From Symbiodinium kawagutii (taxonomy: Eukaryota > Sar > Dinophyceae > Suessiales > Symbiodiniaceae), in contig VSDK01013795.1 in the NCBI GenBank assembly GCA_009767595.1, forward strand, positions 17,022 to 81,021: a stretch of DNA of 64,000 bases, written 5' to 3'. This document shows positions 12,477 through 24,216 of this stretch, in pieces. Position 1 is the first letter of the stretch; each line of letters begins with the position of its first letter. Under the pieces are notes generated by a model that did not search any database, had not been told where the DNA came from, and saw only the letters and a program-made list of their open reading frames with translations. Made by a program: the position numbers and the translations under genes.

Positions 12477-12594
12477 ATCTGTGGGCAGGATCCATTGTTT
12501 CAAAGGATGGCTGCACTCTATGAGCACATCGGGGACTTGGTGGCGCTGGGCGATGTGGATGCAACCACGAAGGCGTACCAAGAGGCCGGCCGAG
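12477..12594 (+). CDS. Exon of unknown gene, TPR-like helix pair
   Basis: After acceptor ggtcag, the frame reads CGQDPLFQRMAALYEHIGDL then VALGDVDATTKAYQEAGR and stops at a GTGCCC donor (phase 1). The pattern ALYEHIGDLVALGD...TKAYQEAG fits one tetratricopeptide unit. G/C-ending codons support coding. The parent gene could not be completed. Confidence 0.5.
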
Positions 12595-13303
12595 GTGCCC
12601 CGAAACAACCCCAACAAGATCCAACAACAAGATACCCTCAACTACTTAGGGTCTAGGATCGGCCTCCAGGCCTAAGGTGCCAAGGGCCTGAACAACAAGT
12701 ACAGTCACTCAAAACGTCAGCTCTAAGAGGCACGTGAATTGATTACAAGTCCTAAGCAAAAACCCACAAATCAACGTAGTGAAAGCTAGAGAGAGAGCTA
12801 CCTTTATAGAATGAGCAGCAGTTTTGAATGCCCCCAGCACTAGAGAAGTCAAGCGCAGGCAGGCCTCAATGCTTTTTTAGACCACATGCTGGGGTTGGCC
12901 ATGGCACCGGTCTGGCTTACAAAGTGCGAGGTGGCCAAGTCCGTTGGTGCTCTTTTCCAATCGCGGTAGGAAAAAACAAAATAGCAAAATATTTGTTCGA
13001 AAGGGATACGTTTTTTTTGGGTTGGCATTCTTACGTTGTCACAACCACTATCAACCATCAACAGCCGTTGGTTGGCCATCATTCACCGGTAGTAACCATC
13101 ACAAAGCACGATTATTCAGTATTACCCACATTCCATCCAGCTCAACCAACTAGTTACATCCACCTACTAATCAACAATCCGTTTGCTAATTGTCCATTTT
13201 CTAACCAACCATAGCTGGAAAAAAGAATTAAAATGCCAACAGCTAGCTTAACCAACCAGCTCAACCAGCTTCACGGTTCACTAACCCGACCTGACTACTA
13301 CAG

Positions 13304-13372
13304 GCCTTGGGCATTCAGATCGCACATCAAGGCACCGAGGTGGTCCAGCACGTCCTCCGATCTGTGCTGGAG
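13304..13372 (+). CDS. Exon of unknown gene
   Basis: After acceptor ctacag, codons with strong G/C bias give ALGIQIAHQGTEVVQHVLRS. A GA donor after GAG at 13372 would join in phase 0 to the exon at 13745; both sides then share GAC. An alternative is reading on to a GT donor near 13397. Probably the same gene as the next exon. Confidence 0.45.
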
Positions 13373-13506
13373 GACGAGCTCCCAGGAACGTTGGGGCGTT
13401 GACACGAAGCACTCAATCGATTTCCTTATTTCTTACTGTAAAAACACTGCATCTATAAATTATAAGATAGATAAAAAGACAGATACATATTATAATTTGG
13501 AAAAAG

Positions 13507-13507
13507 C

Positions 13508-13566
<59 letters not shown>

Positions 13567-13567
13567 C

Positions 13568-13605
<38 letters not shown>
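13507..13605 (+). repeat. (GATA)n microsatellite
   Basis: More than 20 near-perfect TAGA/GATA units, followed by degenerate GATTGAAT copies to about 13650. Confidence 0.95.
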
Positions 13606-13606
<1 letters not shown>

Positions 13607-13744
13607 TGAATGGATTGAATAAATTGAATCGATTGAATAGATTAGCTAGATGAATATAGACAGACATCTTATGGATACATTTGTTTGTGGATACATTTTT
13701 TGTGTTGCACCCCATTTTTTGTCACGCGCCTCCCACCTGTGCAG

Positions 13745-13837
13745 GACAAGACCTGGGAAGCGATTCTCAGTTTTTTGGACCCCTTGGAGGCGGGGGCGGT
13801 CAGGCGGTCAGCTATCGCCCGGCTGCTGCTTAGGTGG
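13745..13837 (+). CDS. Exon of unknown gene, alpha-helical
   Basis: After acceptor tgtgcag, 31 codons read DKTWEAILSFLDPLEAGAVR then RSAIARLLLRW, an amphipathic helical segment with good codon bias. The exon ends in phase 0 exactly where a family 2 repeat begins with GTGGTTAC. I do not recognise the family. Confidence 0.55.
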
Positions 13838-13999
13838 GTGGTTACAACTAATGGTGGTAACTAGTAGGTGATGATTAAGCAACAATAGTGGTGAAACACC
13901 TACTGGTTGTTGGTTTGATCGACTTTTTTTGCCCATTGTAATTGTTGCAAATGGTTGGTTGACTGATATTTTTTAATATGGGGTGAGACCAACAACCAG
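13838..13999. repeat. Inverted-repeat element, family 2 long form (copy 1), starting at a splice donor
   Basis: Starts GTGGTTACAACT directly after an exon and ends ACCAACAACCAG. It aligns over its whole length with the copy at 17859-18017, including AAACACCTACTGGTTG and CAAATGGTTGGTTG. Begins with GT and ends with AG, like an intron. Confidence 0.6.
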
Positions 14000-15110
14000 A
14001 AAAATATTGACAATAGTTGGCCCCAATAGGGTTGGGCTAAGAACGTACCATTTATATCAGTTCTTGTTTTAACGGCCATTAAATCATGTTCACTCTACTA
14101 CGGCCGGTAGTTCGAGTATGGTCAGATGACATAGGTATTCTAAAGATACCCAAAAGTGATCAAAAGTGCTGGTTTACACACGAAATAAAAATGTTTTTGA
14201 GAATTTTCGAAAGTGTGTAAATGACATACAAAAGAGGAAACTCAAAGTGTTCAGAACCAATACCCACATGACATAGGATTGTCTCAGGTTTTGTTTTTTT
14301 CTTTAAGGTTGCAATTTAAGGTTGTAATGAACAATGCTTCCAGTCATCCCTGAGGTCAACATTGTTTGCATTTGTTGCTGTGTGTGCTTCCGGCTTGTTG
14401 TGCTGTTTAAGAAACATCGCGACGCAACGGTCTTCTTTCCTGAACCTTTCTAGGCTGGTTCTGGAGGGTTGGAGCCTCATTTTGCCAAAAGGACTAGGTT
14501 GGGGGTCTGGAAGAGCCCAGGGCTTTGGGGAGTTTGTTTGAATGCTTGTTGCTGTGTACGGTCTGCAAAAGCCATTTGGCCAAATGATATCGTACTTGGT
14601 GAGCCTGATTGTGAAATTCTGGTTTCGCGGCCCTAGGCCTTTCAGAGAATTCTTCGAAATTGTTTAGTGTCAGTGCCAATGTGTGCTGCTGGGTCGTTTG
14701 CCAGAACGTTGCTTCTTGCTTGGTATGTTTTTAAAAGATTGGATGGTTTCGAAACATTAACTGATATCACACTTAGCTGCTAAACCCTCGCAAAAATTGG
14801 TTTGGAAGCAAATGATATGGGACTCACAAAAACCAGTTGGGGGTTATCCGTTGCGTGTCATCCATGGAAGTGATTTGTTGGCAATTGGGTTTCTTGGCCA
14901 TTGCCCCAGCATGGCAAGTATGCTATGCCAGAAACGTGGAGGTGCAGAGATAAGTTGCGCCTATCCCTCCCAGCCGTTGGTTGTTCCTTGCTTACGGTGA
15001 GCCCCTGAACCCGTTTGGACGTCCGTTCCCAGGTTTGCCGCGCGGGTTTGGTGTCGCAGAAGTGGCGGGAGATTTCAAGCAGTGGCACCTTGGTCTATGA
15101 CTCACAGGGC
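14000..15110. other. Gene-free stretch
   Basis: AT-rich, without codon bias or motifs on either strand. Confidence 0.35.
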
Positions 15111-15124
15111 ATGCATCCAGATAT

Positions 15125-15265
15125 GTATGTTGGGCTACATGTTTTTTCTTGAATGTTGGGAATGCATGGTTTTTGGAGGGCATTGGAAAATGAATGTTGG
15201 GAATGCATGTTTGTTTTTTTGAGCATTGGAGAATGCGTGTTGGGAATGCGTGTTTTTCGGAATGC
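15125..15265. repeat. Tandem repeat of about 45 bp with core TGTTGGGAATGC
   Basis: The core GTTGGGAATGCATG/GTG occurs at least three times, alternating with GAGCATTGGA/GGGCATTGGA. Frames crossing it in both directions are repeat artefacts. Confidence 0.7.
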
Positions 15266-15430
15266 CACAAAATACAAAACATTCTATGCTGTCTATCAAG
15301 GTCAAGGCCGCAGCTGGCCTCACATTGGCCTGACTATTGGATCAGTCACACGTCTCAACTGCCAGAACAAGTAGTTTTCAGCAGAATGAACAATCATCAA
15401 CCAATTAGAATCATATCCCCCAATTCCCCA

Positions 15431-15545
15431 ACATGCATTTTGAAGATGCATCTCATTCTGACCTGCATTGTGAACATGCATTTCATTTCAGCATGCATTT
15501 TGATAATGCATTTCATTCCAGCATGCGTTTTGAACATGCAACAAT
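15431..15545. repeat. Tandem repeat with core ATGCATTT
   Basis: Units of roughly 30-38 bp such as ATGCATTTTGA.GATGCATTTCATT repeat about four times. The palindromic ATGCAT core occurs in most units. Confidence 0.7.
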
Positions 15546-15946
15546 CATACATAAAACATGCATTTGCTCCATATGCAGCTGTAGCCGCAGGGCCATAAGC
15601 CTACAACGTCAGCAACTGCTGGTAGTTTGTTTGCCATCATGGACCTCTCATTAAGCAAGACATGCGTGATGATATGATGGTTGATCGTGTAACATTTTGT
15701 GATGCGATAATCGTTGATGATGGTGAACGCTTATAACTTATGAAAATTATTGCTGATTGTGGTGAACTTGTGAAGTACAGGTCAGCAAGCAAAGATAGCA
15801 CTCAGTAACGGGCAGAGTTGGCATATGATGTTTGAGATTTTTTCGGTATACATGTCCCCAAAAACATTTTTGGGTAGTGGTTACACTGTCGACAGAATAA
15901 ATGAGGCTTACCAAGCATTCATTCCGGTTTGTTGGTGGGATGAGGG

Positions 15947-16060
15947 ATGGCTTTTCTTCCCCCATTCCCATCGACAAAGCCGTTTCCTGGGAGTCCACAC
16001 AGCCGGTTGCAGTTAATTTGGAAGACTTCGTCCGTGAAAGAGCCAGTGACTCAACTAATT
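15947..16060 (+). CDS. Candidate exon, unknown protein
   Basis: A frame with moderate codon bias reads DGFSSPIPIDKAVSWESTQP then VAVNLEDFVRERASDST. Borders are not resolved and no family is recognised. Confidence 0.3.
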
Positions 16061-16584
16061 ATTCAAGGTCAATTCATGTCATTGTTAGGTCTGAATGCTC
16101 ACATTGCCTGAGTCTACGGCAATTATGAACACAGCCGCGTTTTGCATCGGTTTCCCGTTGGAAGGATGGTCATGGGTCATCATCCTCATCATCCTGGCAG
16201 ATAAGAGCCACAATATAGTGGTTCCGATGCCCCTATTTCCTTGCATGGCCTCAGTTCAATGCATGCAAGATGGTACATTGAAAGCCGTGTTTCGGAGCAA
16301 TTACTGGGGTCAACCGCTGTCTCGACAATCTTCATTTTGAGAAATCGTGGGACCGTCCTACCCACTGTGGCGTTGATCCTGGGTCGAACGAGAATAGCCA
16401 ATCATGATCAAGTCTATCTTGGCACTGGCTCTTGAAGTTGGTTCTCTTGAGTCCCTGGTAACTAGATTCATAATGATCAACAATCTAAAATATTTTTCTA
16501 TATGATATGCATTTGCTATCATTTGCTCATGGCAATGTAGTTGCAGTGACCTTTAATATTCCGCTGACCTTTAAAGGTAATTCC

Positions 16585-16679
16585 AAGGTCACCCTGGGAC
16601 TCAAAGTGATCGGATGCATCTCCTCAACCCCAGGGATGCTGTGGCGAAGCTGGTTCAAGCAACGATGGCCTTCATCCGA
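16585..16679 (+). CDS. Candidate exon, unknown protein
   Basis: The frame giving SDRMHLLNPRDAVAKLVQAT then MAFIR has the best codon bias; an overlapping frame is also open. Borders unresolved. Confidence 0.25.
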
Positions 16680-17645
16680 TGAGATTCTTCGAGGCGTCGG
16701 TGACTAAAGTCCACCCAAGTTGAACGTTGGCGGGGACTAAGTTTCTCTGTGTATGGCATGTTTATCCACCTATTTGGGTCGTCTTAGAGGTACATTGATG
16801 TTGGTCAACTGATGGTCAATATGCCATCCATGAAGCTTGTCGGTGTGTTGAAGCTGATGTGAGATCCAAGTTAACATCATGGACAACCGGGACAACGAAT
16901 GTGTCAAAGTACATCGCTAGCTATGTTCGGCCAAATTTGGGTTGCTTGTTGTTTTGTGATTATTGTTTTTCGTCTTCCATGAGTATGAAGACAACTGTTT
17001 GTCGGTTTCCTCATTTCAAAAAAACAGAGACAGATAGAGAGGGAATCTGGTGGAAGTGATATGGTCCTGCAACTTGCACACGTCCTTCTGCAGATAGACT
17101 ATGCTTAGTTGCTTGCTTCACTGGTGAGTTAGTGGGTTTGTTGGTATGGCCGTATCTTGCGGGTTCACCTGACCTACTCACCATTTGCTCGCCAGTGTGG
17201 ATATCGTGGTAGCACTGCAATCCACATCAATCGAGGATTTGCCTCATTGTTTCCATCATTTGCCGTCATGTCGTTTCGTTGCTCAGGTGAAACTTATGCT
17301 CTCGACTCAGATCTGCACGACTGGATGGGCTCATATCGGAGAGAGCACCTCTTGTCATCTCGCGCTTGTGTGTCAGAATCCTGTTTGCATTTAGACTCCG
17401 TGGCATTTCTCTTCTAGTCAACCCACGTGAACCCAGCAAATTCCAAAGCACCATGACGCTAAAGCCTCAACCAAGAGTTGGCTGGTGGGCTGGTGGCTGA
17501 CGTGTTCGCCTTGCCCATTGCAAAGCTCAAAACTCCCTTTCTTCATTGATGTTGAATCAGCAGACCAACCGCAGTTTATGCAGATCTTCGTTGATCATTT
17601 TGCCCGATCTTTTCTCGTACCTGCTGATCCTGGCTGAACCTTGAG

Positions 17646-17858
17646 GTCATCTTTCCCGCGGCTTGCATTTTTTCGTACGACTCCGTGGATGGCTCCATGC
17701 ACGGGCCTGTGCCTGCATCGGCCCACCATTCGGAAACTGGAATCGGTTGGGATCGGACTTTGAAGCAGCGCCAGGGATGGAGATTTGGCATCTTGCCCAG
17801 CTGGAGGGGCGTTCACAGTTGCACCGTGTTGTACCAACTGGTGGACCATTCCTGGCGG
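17646..17858 (+). CDS. 71-codon exon of unknown gene
   Basis: From acceptor ccttgag to a GTGTTT donor, one frame stays open with clear G/C third-position bias; segments include VIFPAACIFSYDSVDGSMHG, GWDRTLKQRQGWRFGILPSW and VHSCTVLYQLVDHSWR. Both ends are phase 0. No family recognised; aromatic and Cys residues suggest a globular domain. The donor is the first base of a family 2 repeat. Confidence 0.6.
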
Positions 17859-18017
17859 GTGTTTATAAGCATTAATGATGGTGAATAGCAGGTGATAATG
17901 AGCAACCATAGTGGTTAAACACCTACTGGTTGGTGGTTGGATTTGCATTTTTCATCTTCCCTATCATCATGAGCAAATGGTTGGTTGGTTGAATGTAAGT
18001 TGAAACCACCAACCAAG
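17859..18017. repeat. Inverted-repeat element, family 2 long form (copy 2), starting at a splice donor
   Basis: Runs from GTGTTTATAAGC to TTGAAACCACCAACCAAG. It contains the inner inverted pair GTTGGTGGTT / AACCACCAAC. As in copy 1, an exon-like sequence in phase 0 abuts the left end. Confidence 0.65.
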
Positions 18018-18366
18018 CTGTTGTTTGATGGATGTTGGCCTGTAGTTCCACCTGTTTTGGTCCCATCCCGCCGCCCCCCAAACATGCTCTAACTACGTGC
18101 TGTAGCTTCAGGGATGCTCTTACTTCTTTAAAGGCCAGCTGGCAAGCTAGACGAGACACCGATGATGCATGGACCCACAAAGCAAGATGAGGCAATATGA
18201 GGCAACCTCATAGTTATCGCTTTCACTATTTTCATTTATTTATAACATGGCCGGGAGTAGTTGGCATGCAATGGGCCATGCAGCCAGGACAGTTTGTACT
18301 CATGTATGTGTATGTTCTGCTAGTTGATTGAAAATGTCATCCGAACATTGCTTTGGGAGATGTTTG

Positions 18367-18420
<54 letters not shown>
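18367..18420. repeat. (CAA)n microsatellite
   Basis: About 18 perfect AAC/CAA units; Gln/Asn/Thr or Val/Leu homopolymer frames here are artefacts. Confidence 0.95.
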
Positions 18421-18421
<1 letters not shown>

Positions 18422-18429
18422 TCCATTCT

Positions 18430-19690
18430 AGACTCGCCACGATTACAGAAGCAGGTTGACTTTGAAGAGGTGGTAGCACAAAATTGTTGATGGTTGGATT
18501 CATGGATAGGTCGACAGAGTGTAGGGTTGATAGCGCAGGCCATGGATATAATAGCATAGAGGGTTGTATGAGGAGGTCGAGCCAGTTGAAGTCGTCAAAG
18601 CATATCATAGATTAATCAAGAAAACAGAGATTCATCACTTATCACATGGTGAATACAAGACACTTGATTGTTGCCAATAGATATCCTTTTTTTCTCTACT
18701 CACTTGTCGAAGCCAAATTCACTCAGCATAGATAGCATCAGCAGTCAGCAGCCTATCACTACATAGGCTGTGCAACTGCAGCAATTCGGAAGTACTGTTG
18801 ACCAGCTGTTTGTTTTCCATCAGCCGAAGTAGTTGAAGGGGGCGGCTGTGTTCATAGGGATGTGTCCATAGTTGAACGCCTACCCCCCATGCAGGTGCTT
18901 GTGGCGCTTGTGCTTGGTTGCCAGTGACTGTCTTTCTCTTTTTGGTATTTCTTCGCCTTGTGGACCTGCTTTTGGTCCTAGAAGCTCCATAAATTCTAGA
19001 AAAAGTTGGTTCCAGTCAGGTCTGGAAAAGCGATTTAAGGTTACATCAGAAAAGGGTGAGATCTGAATCATTGTGCACGGTCAGGAGAAGTGCCACCACT
19101 TACCACCCCATAGCCTTGATTCAACTCCTTCATATTGATGTAGTTACGGATCTGTTTCATGTATAGTATCTTATCGCGTCGGCTTTGCCCCAGCTTCGCA
19201 CAGCTTCGCACAGTTCGTGGTCCTGCCTCAGTGCTGTTCACTGAGCACACGATCGGAGAATTTAACTTTTTTGGCCATGGGTCAATATTACCCAACCAAC
19301 CAACTAATGGAAGAATATACTTACCAACAGTCAGGTAACATAATGGTTAATGATAGGGGAACCAGGGGTACAGGGTTTTGACCCATAGTTATATCATACG
19401 TTATATCTATAAGTATGGCGCATTTCTAAATGCAGCAATATAGACTGTCTAGATTCTTGCAAATTGTTACATATTGTAGCTACATGTGATTTGCATCCTC
19501 ATCTCCGTCCCATCCCTAGCAAGCTCTGCAATGTGCAGTTGCCTAGCCGACGGTACATGTACATGGTATGCGCTTGTAGGCTTGCAACTGCACGAACAGT
19601 ATATATCAGATACCCGACACATGGCGTCCATACTATTTTTGTACATCAATATGGATGATTCTGTCCGTGGGTGCATATGTCGGCACAGGT
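18430..19690. other. Gene-free stretch
   Basis: No frame with coding bias on either strand. Confidence 0.35.
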
Positions 19691-19704
19691 TCTCGCAATG
19701 AGAC

Positions 19705-19866
19705 ATGGGAGCCTTTTTCAGCAATCGTCGCATGGGTATGCGGCACTCGCGCATGGCTGAGGCAAAGGAACGGTTTACCAAAGACAGCGAGGATATCGGA
19801 CTTGGCATGAGAATGGCAGTGTGGACTTCACAACTCTACCCGAGCTGCTGTGCAGAAGTGGGGTGA
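19705..19866 (+). CDS. Candidate small ORF or first exon, possible N-myristoylation start
   Basis: A 53-codon frame starts MGAFFSNRRMGMRHSR and continues AEAKERFTKDSEDIGLGM, with fair codon bias, ending at TGA 19864-19866. Gly2 and Ser6 followed by basic residues fit the N-myristoylation consensus. It may be an exon with a donor before the stop. The stop lies inside a hairpin. Confidence 0.3.
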   Translation: MGAFFSNRRMGMRHSRMAEAKERFTKDSEDIGLGMRMAVWTSQLYPSCCAEVG

Positions 19867-19917
19867 AACCCATCCCTGGTTGGCTGGTACACGGATGTAC
19901 ACGGGTTTCACCACTTC
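19855..19917. repeat. Short hairpin
   Basis: GAAGTGGGGTGAAACCC (19855-19871) pairs with GGGTTTCACCACTTC (19903-19917) apart from a two-base bulge; the loop also holds a partly paired GTACACGGATGTACAC. Confidence 0.6.
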
Positions 19918-19919
19918 CG

Positions 19920-21440
19920 AAGGGTGCGAAGTTTGGAAATAGGAATTGTAATCAGAAGCATGGCTAGCTATCCCTGTTGTAGAGCCGATCCTTTGAGATG
20001 CCCCGTAACAAAGATGGCTAGCTTTCCACAACAAAAGCTGCTGCTGTTCACTGATTGTTGCCATGATTTTTCACCTCGGGCTTGTTGCCAGTTCCCTACG
20101 CACAACTTGCTCCCAGGGGTGCACCACTGTTACAAATGCAGGTTTGGATAATCAATGACGCCAGTTGCTTTACGTTAAGGCGGTCGTTTGGTGTTATCCT
20201 GGTGTTGGAGGAAGATGATGAAAGGCGATCAAAACGCTCAGTGCTGTTTGCTGCGGGTTGTACGTGATTTAGGCAATGATGGGATTCCGGCCTACTATTA
20301 TTTTCACAGAGTTGTGCAATGCTAGCTGAACGCTTGCGCGTATTGTGACCTTGCCGTCATTGGGTATATGCCCCAACCTCGGATTTGGTCGGTACTTCGG
20401 CCCAAGTTTTGCCAATAACCAGTGATAGCCTGTGCAAACAAAATTGCTATGTGTTGCAACTTCTGCGTGTGATTGACCTATATTTGGAGTCACAACAATG
20501 TGCAGTATGACCCATTATTTTGATTCACCCTATGCCTTGATGCCACTGAATTATACTTCATTAGGTCTCAAAATGCCAAGCAAACCATGCAGATGGTTTT
20601 AAGCTTGAAGAGATGCGGATGATGCTGATGATGCTGATGATGCTTAGGATATTCGCCTGGTGTTTCCACAACTTCAAGCTCCGGCCTTCGGAGCAGCATC
20701 TCATTGTTCCGACTTTGCCGGGACTGACGATGGGAGGAAGCTCGGATATCAGCGGCGCTTGTAGTAGATGGATTGTTACCCACCAAATGGCATGTGCATT
20801 TACTGACGAAGCCTGGAGGATATGTGTGTTTTTTTTTGGTGTTTTCATGGGAGAACATAAAAAAGAAAAATATAAAACATTTATCAGTTTATCATTTGCA
20901 GCATGTGCTGTGGCAGTATGCAAATGAGTATGTTTCACTGCGTTTGTTTGTCAGCCATGTGGCCAATAGTTTCTGCTTGGCTGCGGTGGCAACAGTATCC
21001 CAATGACGTCTTTGATAGTGGAAAACCATTGACATCATTTTATCCGCCCTTTTCAACTTGCATATACTTGCATGACCCTTTGATGCCTGCAACCCGCAGC
21101 GTACCTGTGCCACATCAGGTCGCCTCAAACCTTATGTTTAAAGGTTCCATTGTTTCTTAAGGATCTCAGCTACCCACAGCCAGTGAACCCACAAGAATTT
21201 TGCCCAGGGTTGTTGAAGTCCGTCGGCAATCATGTTTCAATGCAATGACCTTACATTCCCATCGGCTTCGGGGAGGGAATCAGAGAGACTTCCCTGTCCT
21301 GCTGATCAAACTCCATGCATTCATGTGTTTTGATGAGCAAGTGCCCTGGCAATTATCGCATCCTCCTCAGTCCTAAAACACTTTGCAGCAAAGTCGGGCA
21401 AGCCCAGCCAAATGATCGCATAATATTGACAGTATATGTA
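19920..21440. other. Gene-free stretch
   Basis: No supported coding or RNA feature on either strand. Confidence 0.35.
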
Positions 21441-21444
21441 CGTA

Positions 21445-21544
21445 CTGGTTGGTGATTTTAACAATTCTTTATTTTTCCTAGTTCTAGTGCTTATCAGCAA
21501 ATGGTTGGTTGACTCTGTTTTGTATAGGGGTTAAAACCAACCAG
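21445..21544. repeat. Inverted-repeat element, family 2 (copy 3)
   Basis: CTGGTTGGTGATTTTAA at the left pairs with TTAAAACCAACCAG at the right; the interior has GCAAATGGTTGGTTGACT. Confidence 0.65.
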
Positions 21545-21763
21545 CACAATAATGTGCGTGTTCTTGCTTTGCCAGGCCCAGATTTCCCGTAATTTTCCAC
21601 CAATTTAATTATGTGATTCTACGTGAGCATACGTGTGAAGACATGTTTTTCAAGCACGGAGTATCTCACTTTTGACTACTGACGGAAGACTTCAGATATC
21701 ATCAGATCTGATGCCATTTTTTCTTGACTTTGTTTTGTTGCGAATCCATGGGGCCATGGACAG

Positions 21764-23100
21764 GAACGACCCAAGAACGCCTGGCCACGATTCTACATCG
21801 TCGTTTTCAAGTGCCGCGCCTGTCCTTTGCATCAGCGCCACTCTGCGCACTGGCTGCCCACGGCCTGAAGACCGGCACAGTGCTTTGGGGATGCGCTCCG
21901 CGGCTGCAGCTGGTGCTGATGGGTTCCACCCCGTATGACAACGGAGACCACTGGAAAGTCAAGTAGCTGAGAATATCTGGCCCAGATATAACATCAATGT
22001 ATGACATCATCAGTTGGAGAATCATACTGACTTTGTGAAGTTAGTGGTTGCACCACCTGGGCTTCAAAGCTGGTTCAAGAACAGGCTGTCTCACCTGGCC
22101 CCCGTGGTTAAGCATAGGGCTGCTAATGATGGGGGGATCCTATTGCCACACTTCCCATGAGCGCAAGTGGGTTTTTCCACACCAGCGCAAGTAGGTCAGA
22201 CTCTTCAACAAAAACCCTGGTGGCACCATCGGGTGGAAATCTCGTCATATGACGTGAGATGGTTAGATGGGGTACTCCAAACCAGCAAGAACAGACCTTT
22301 TTATACATGGGGGAGGTATTATGGTTCAACGAAACATGCAACTGCAGTGTGGCTACTTGTGAGCATTCATTCTCAGAATTGGCGCTTGCTGGGTGTCCGT
22401 ACCAAGACCCTTTGAGTCAAATTGCAAAGGCTCAACTGTCTCTAGGCACCTGGGCCTGTCATGAGATTCTGGCTCAGCACAGGCATTTGGTACTTGCTCG
22501 GTTTTCTGCTTCTATGAGGACAAGCGATGTCTCAGCTCCATGGTCAAGGGTGCAAGCTATACCTGTGCAAAGCCATGGGAACCATGGAGAGTCTCAGCGT
22601 TAGTTCTTTGCAAGAGAGCATCAGGGCAGGAGCTGTATCCCCCTTTACCTGATTCCTTAACCTGGGGGCGTTTGAGGGTTCCATTGCATTGCAGGTGTGT
22701 GTATTTGCTCTCCATGTTTGGCATTCGTGATGGCCCGACCCACCCTTACTTCACCACGGCGCTAAGGGGAGCCAATTAGATGCGCAGAGTATACCGTTGC
22801 GGTAAGCAGCTCTGAAACACGTCCGGTTGGTGGGTTTAAACTTTAAACATTTTGTTGTTTTCCCTTGTAATCATCCACAAATGGTTGGTTGTATAATTTT
22901 CATAGGTGGTTCAACCACCAACGATACATAAACTGGTATCTTCAAAGCCAATGGCTCAGCTATGTGTAGCTCCTTGTGGACAACTGCTGTGCTGATGTCC
23001 CCAGGAGGAGCTCTTGGCCAACTATGGACGCTGGGACTTTGAGAGCGCCACTGTAGAGGACGTGGTGCAGCACGTGGCCACAGCTGCTGGGATTGCGACA
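21764..23100 (+). CDS. Fragments of a possible actin-like protein (two exons)
   Basis: Exon 21764-21912 reads ERLATILHRRFQVPRLSFAS, then APLCALAAHGLKTGTVLWG. This follows the conserved actin segment in which a helix and F.vP precede a run of small residues and TG.VLD.G. Exon 23005-23100 reads EELLANYGRWDFESATVEDV then VQHVATAAGIAT, which matches the spacing of the later actin segment L...G..F....E..V..IK. Codon bias is strong in both. The part between them (the nucleotide-binding loop region) and the C-terminus were not found, and the motif DxG is WG here, so an actin-related protein or a decayed copy are both possible. Confidence 0.4.
22823..22923. repeat. Inverted-repeat element, family 2 (copy 4)
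   Basis: CCGGTTGGTGGGTTTAAA at the left and GTGGTTCAACCACCAAC at the right, with CACAAATGGTTGGTTG inside. It lies between the two actin-like exons. Confidence 0.6.
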
Positions 23101-24216
23101 GTCAGAGCGATACCCCCACATAGATAGCTTCGGTTATAAGTAGGTTGGTAACTAGCATTCCTTGTGGGCATAACCGGGTATAACAACAACTTATAACCAG
23201 GGGGGTACCACTCTGTAGAAGGGTACAGGATGCATCCGCATGGGATTTTCAATTTAACTACCTCACACTGATGAATGCGGTTGGTATACACATGATTTCT
23301 GGTATTTTACCCAAACTTTGCAGATCCGAATGTCCCAAACCAACGCAGTTGTCTTCTTGATAGGGATCTGGAAATTATTGAGTAGTTCCAAATCCTACTA
23401 CCGAAAAGATGGTGACGTGATGATCTTCACAGAGGAAGGAGGGCATCAACGCCTGATATTTCTAGGATGTTTTTGGATTGCTCTGATTGCTATACTATCC
23501 CTATGCTTCCAGTTACCATCATAGTAGGTAACCAGCTGGTCTCTATACCATTCTATTTGGGGTTGGTTACCTACTATAATTAATGGTAACTGAAAGCATA
23601 GGGTATGCTATACTTCGTCTCCGAAGTGGCTACGCTGCCAGAAGCTCCCTGGCCTCATGGCACCAGAATTCTGTCCCTGACGCATTCTCTTCTCCAGTCG
23701 GACTGCATGGAGGACTCAGAGAAAGTGTAGCCGCACATGGCTGAGCTAGTGCACACGGCTCTAGACTTGACAGGAACATACAGAAAAGGAATTTAATTTT
23801 GATAGTTTTGTCCGAATCTAAAGAAACATTCAATTTGACGGCAATGTAGACTAGGGAAGACGCTCCATATTTTTTTTGAATATTGTGGATATGTTGCTAT
23901 GCTTGTTGCAGTATGACTCGGGACTATTGATGTCCATCATCTCATGTCAATGCGATTGTTGCACGCAGCTGCCAGCTTGCAATCTAAACTGCAAGCATGC
24001 AGCATAACCACTTCATCAACTGTCCCGGTTCGCCTTTGCATGGTGATCACATGCGTGAATGACCAAAGAATGGATTGTTGTCCTTCCAGGACGGTCAAAA
24101 GTCGCGGCAAATAGAGACACGGTAGAAACCAGGCTGATTTGAGCCTTGACAAACAATCCTAAAAGATAAACACGTGCAGCATCACGCAGCCTTTGATATA
24201 TTTTGCTTGTTTACAG

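Noticed and set aside
15125..15545. CRISPR-like spaced repeats
   Set aside because: Units are degenerate and contiguous, with no unique spacers of constant length and no cas genes, in eukaryotic DNA.
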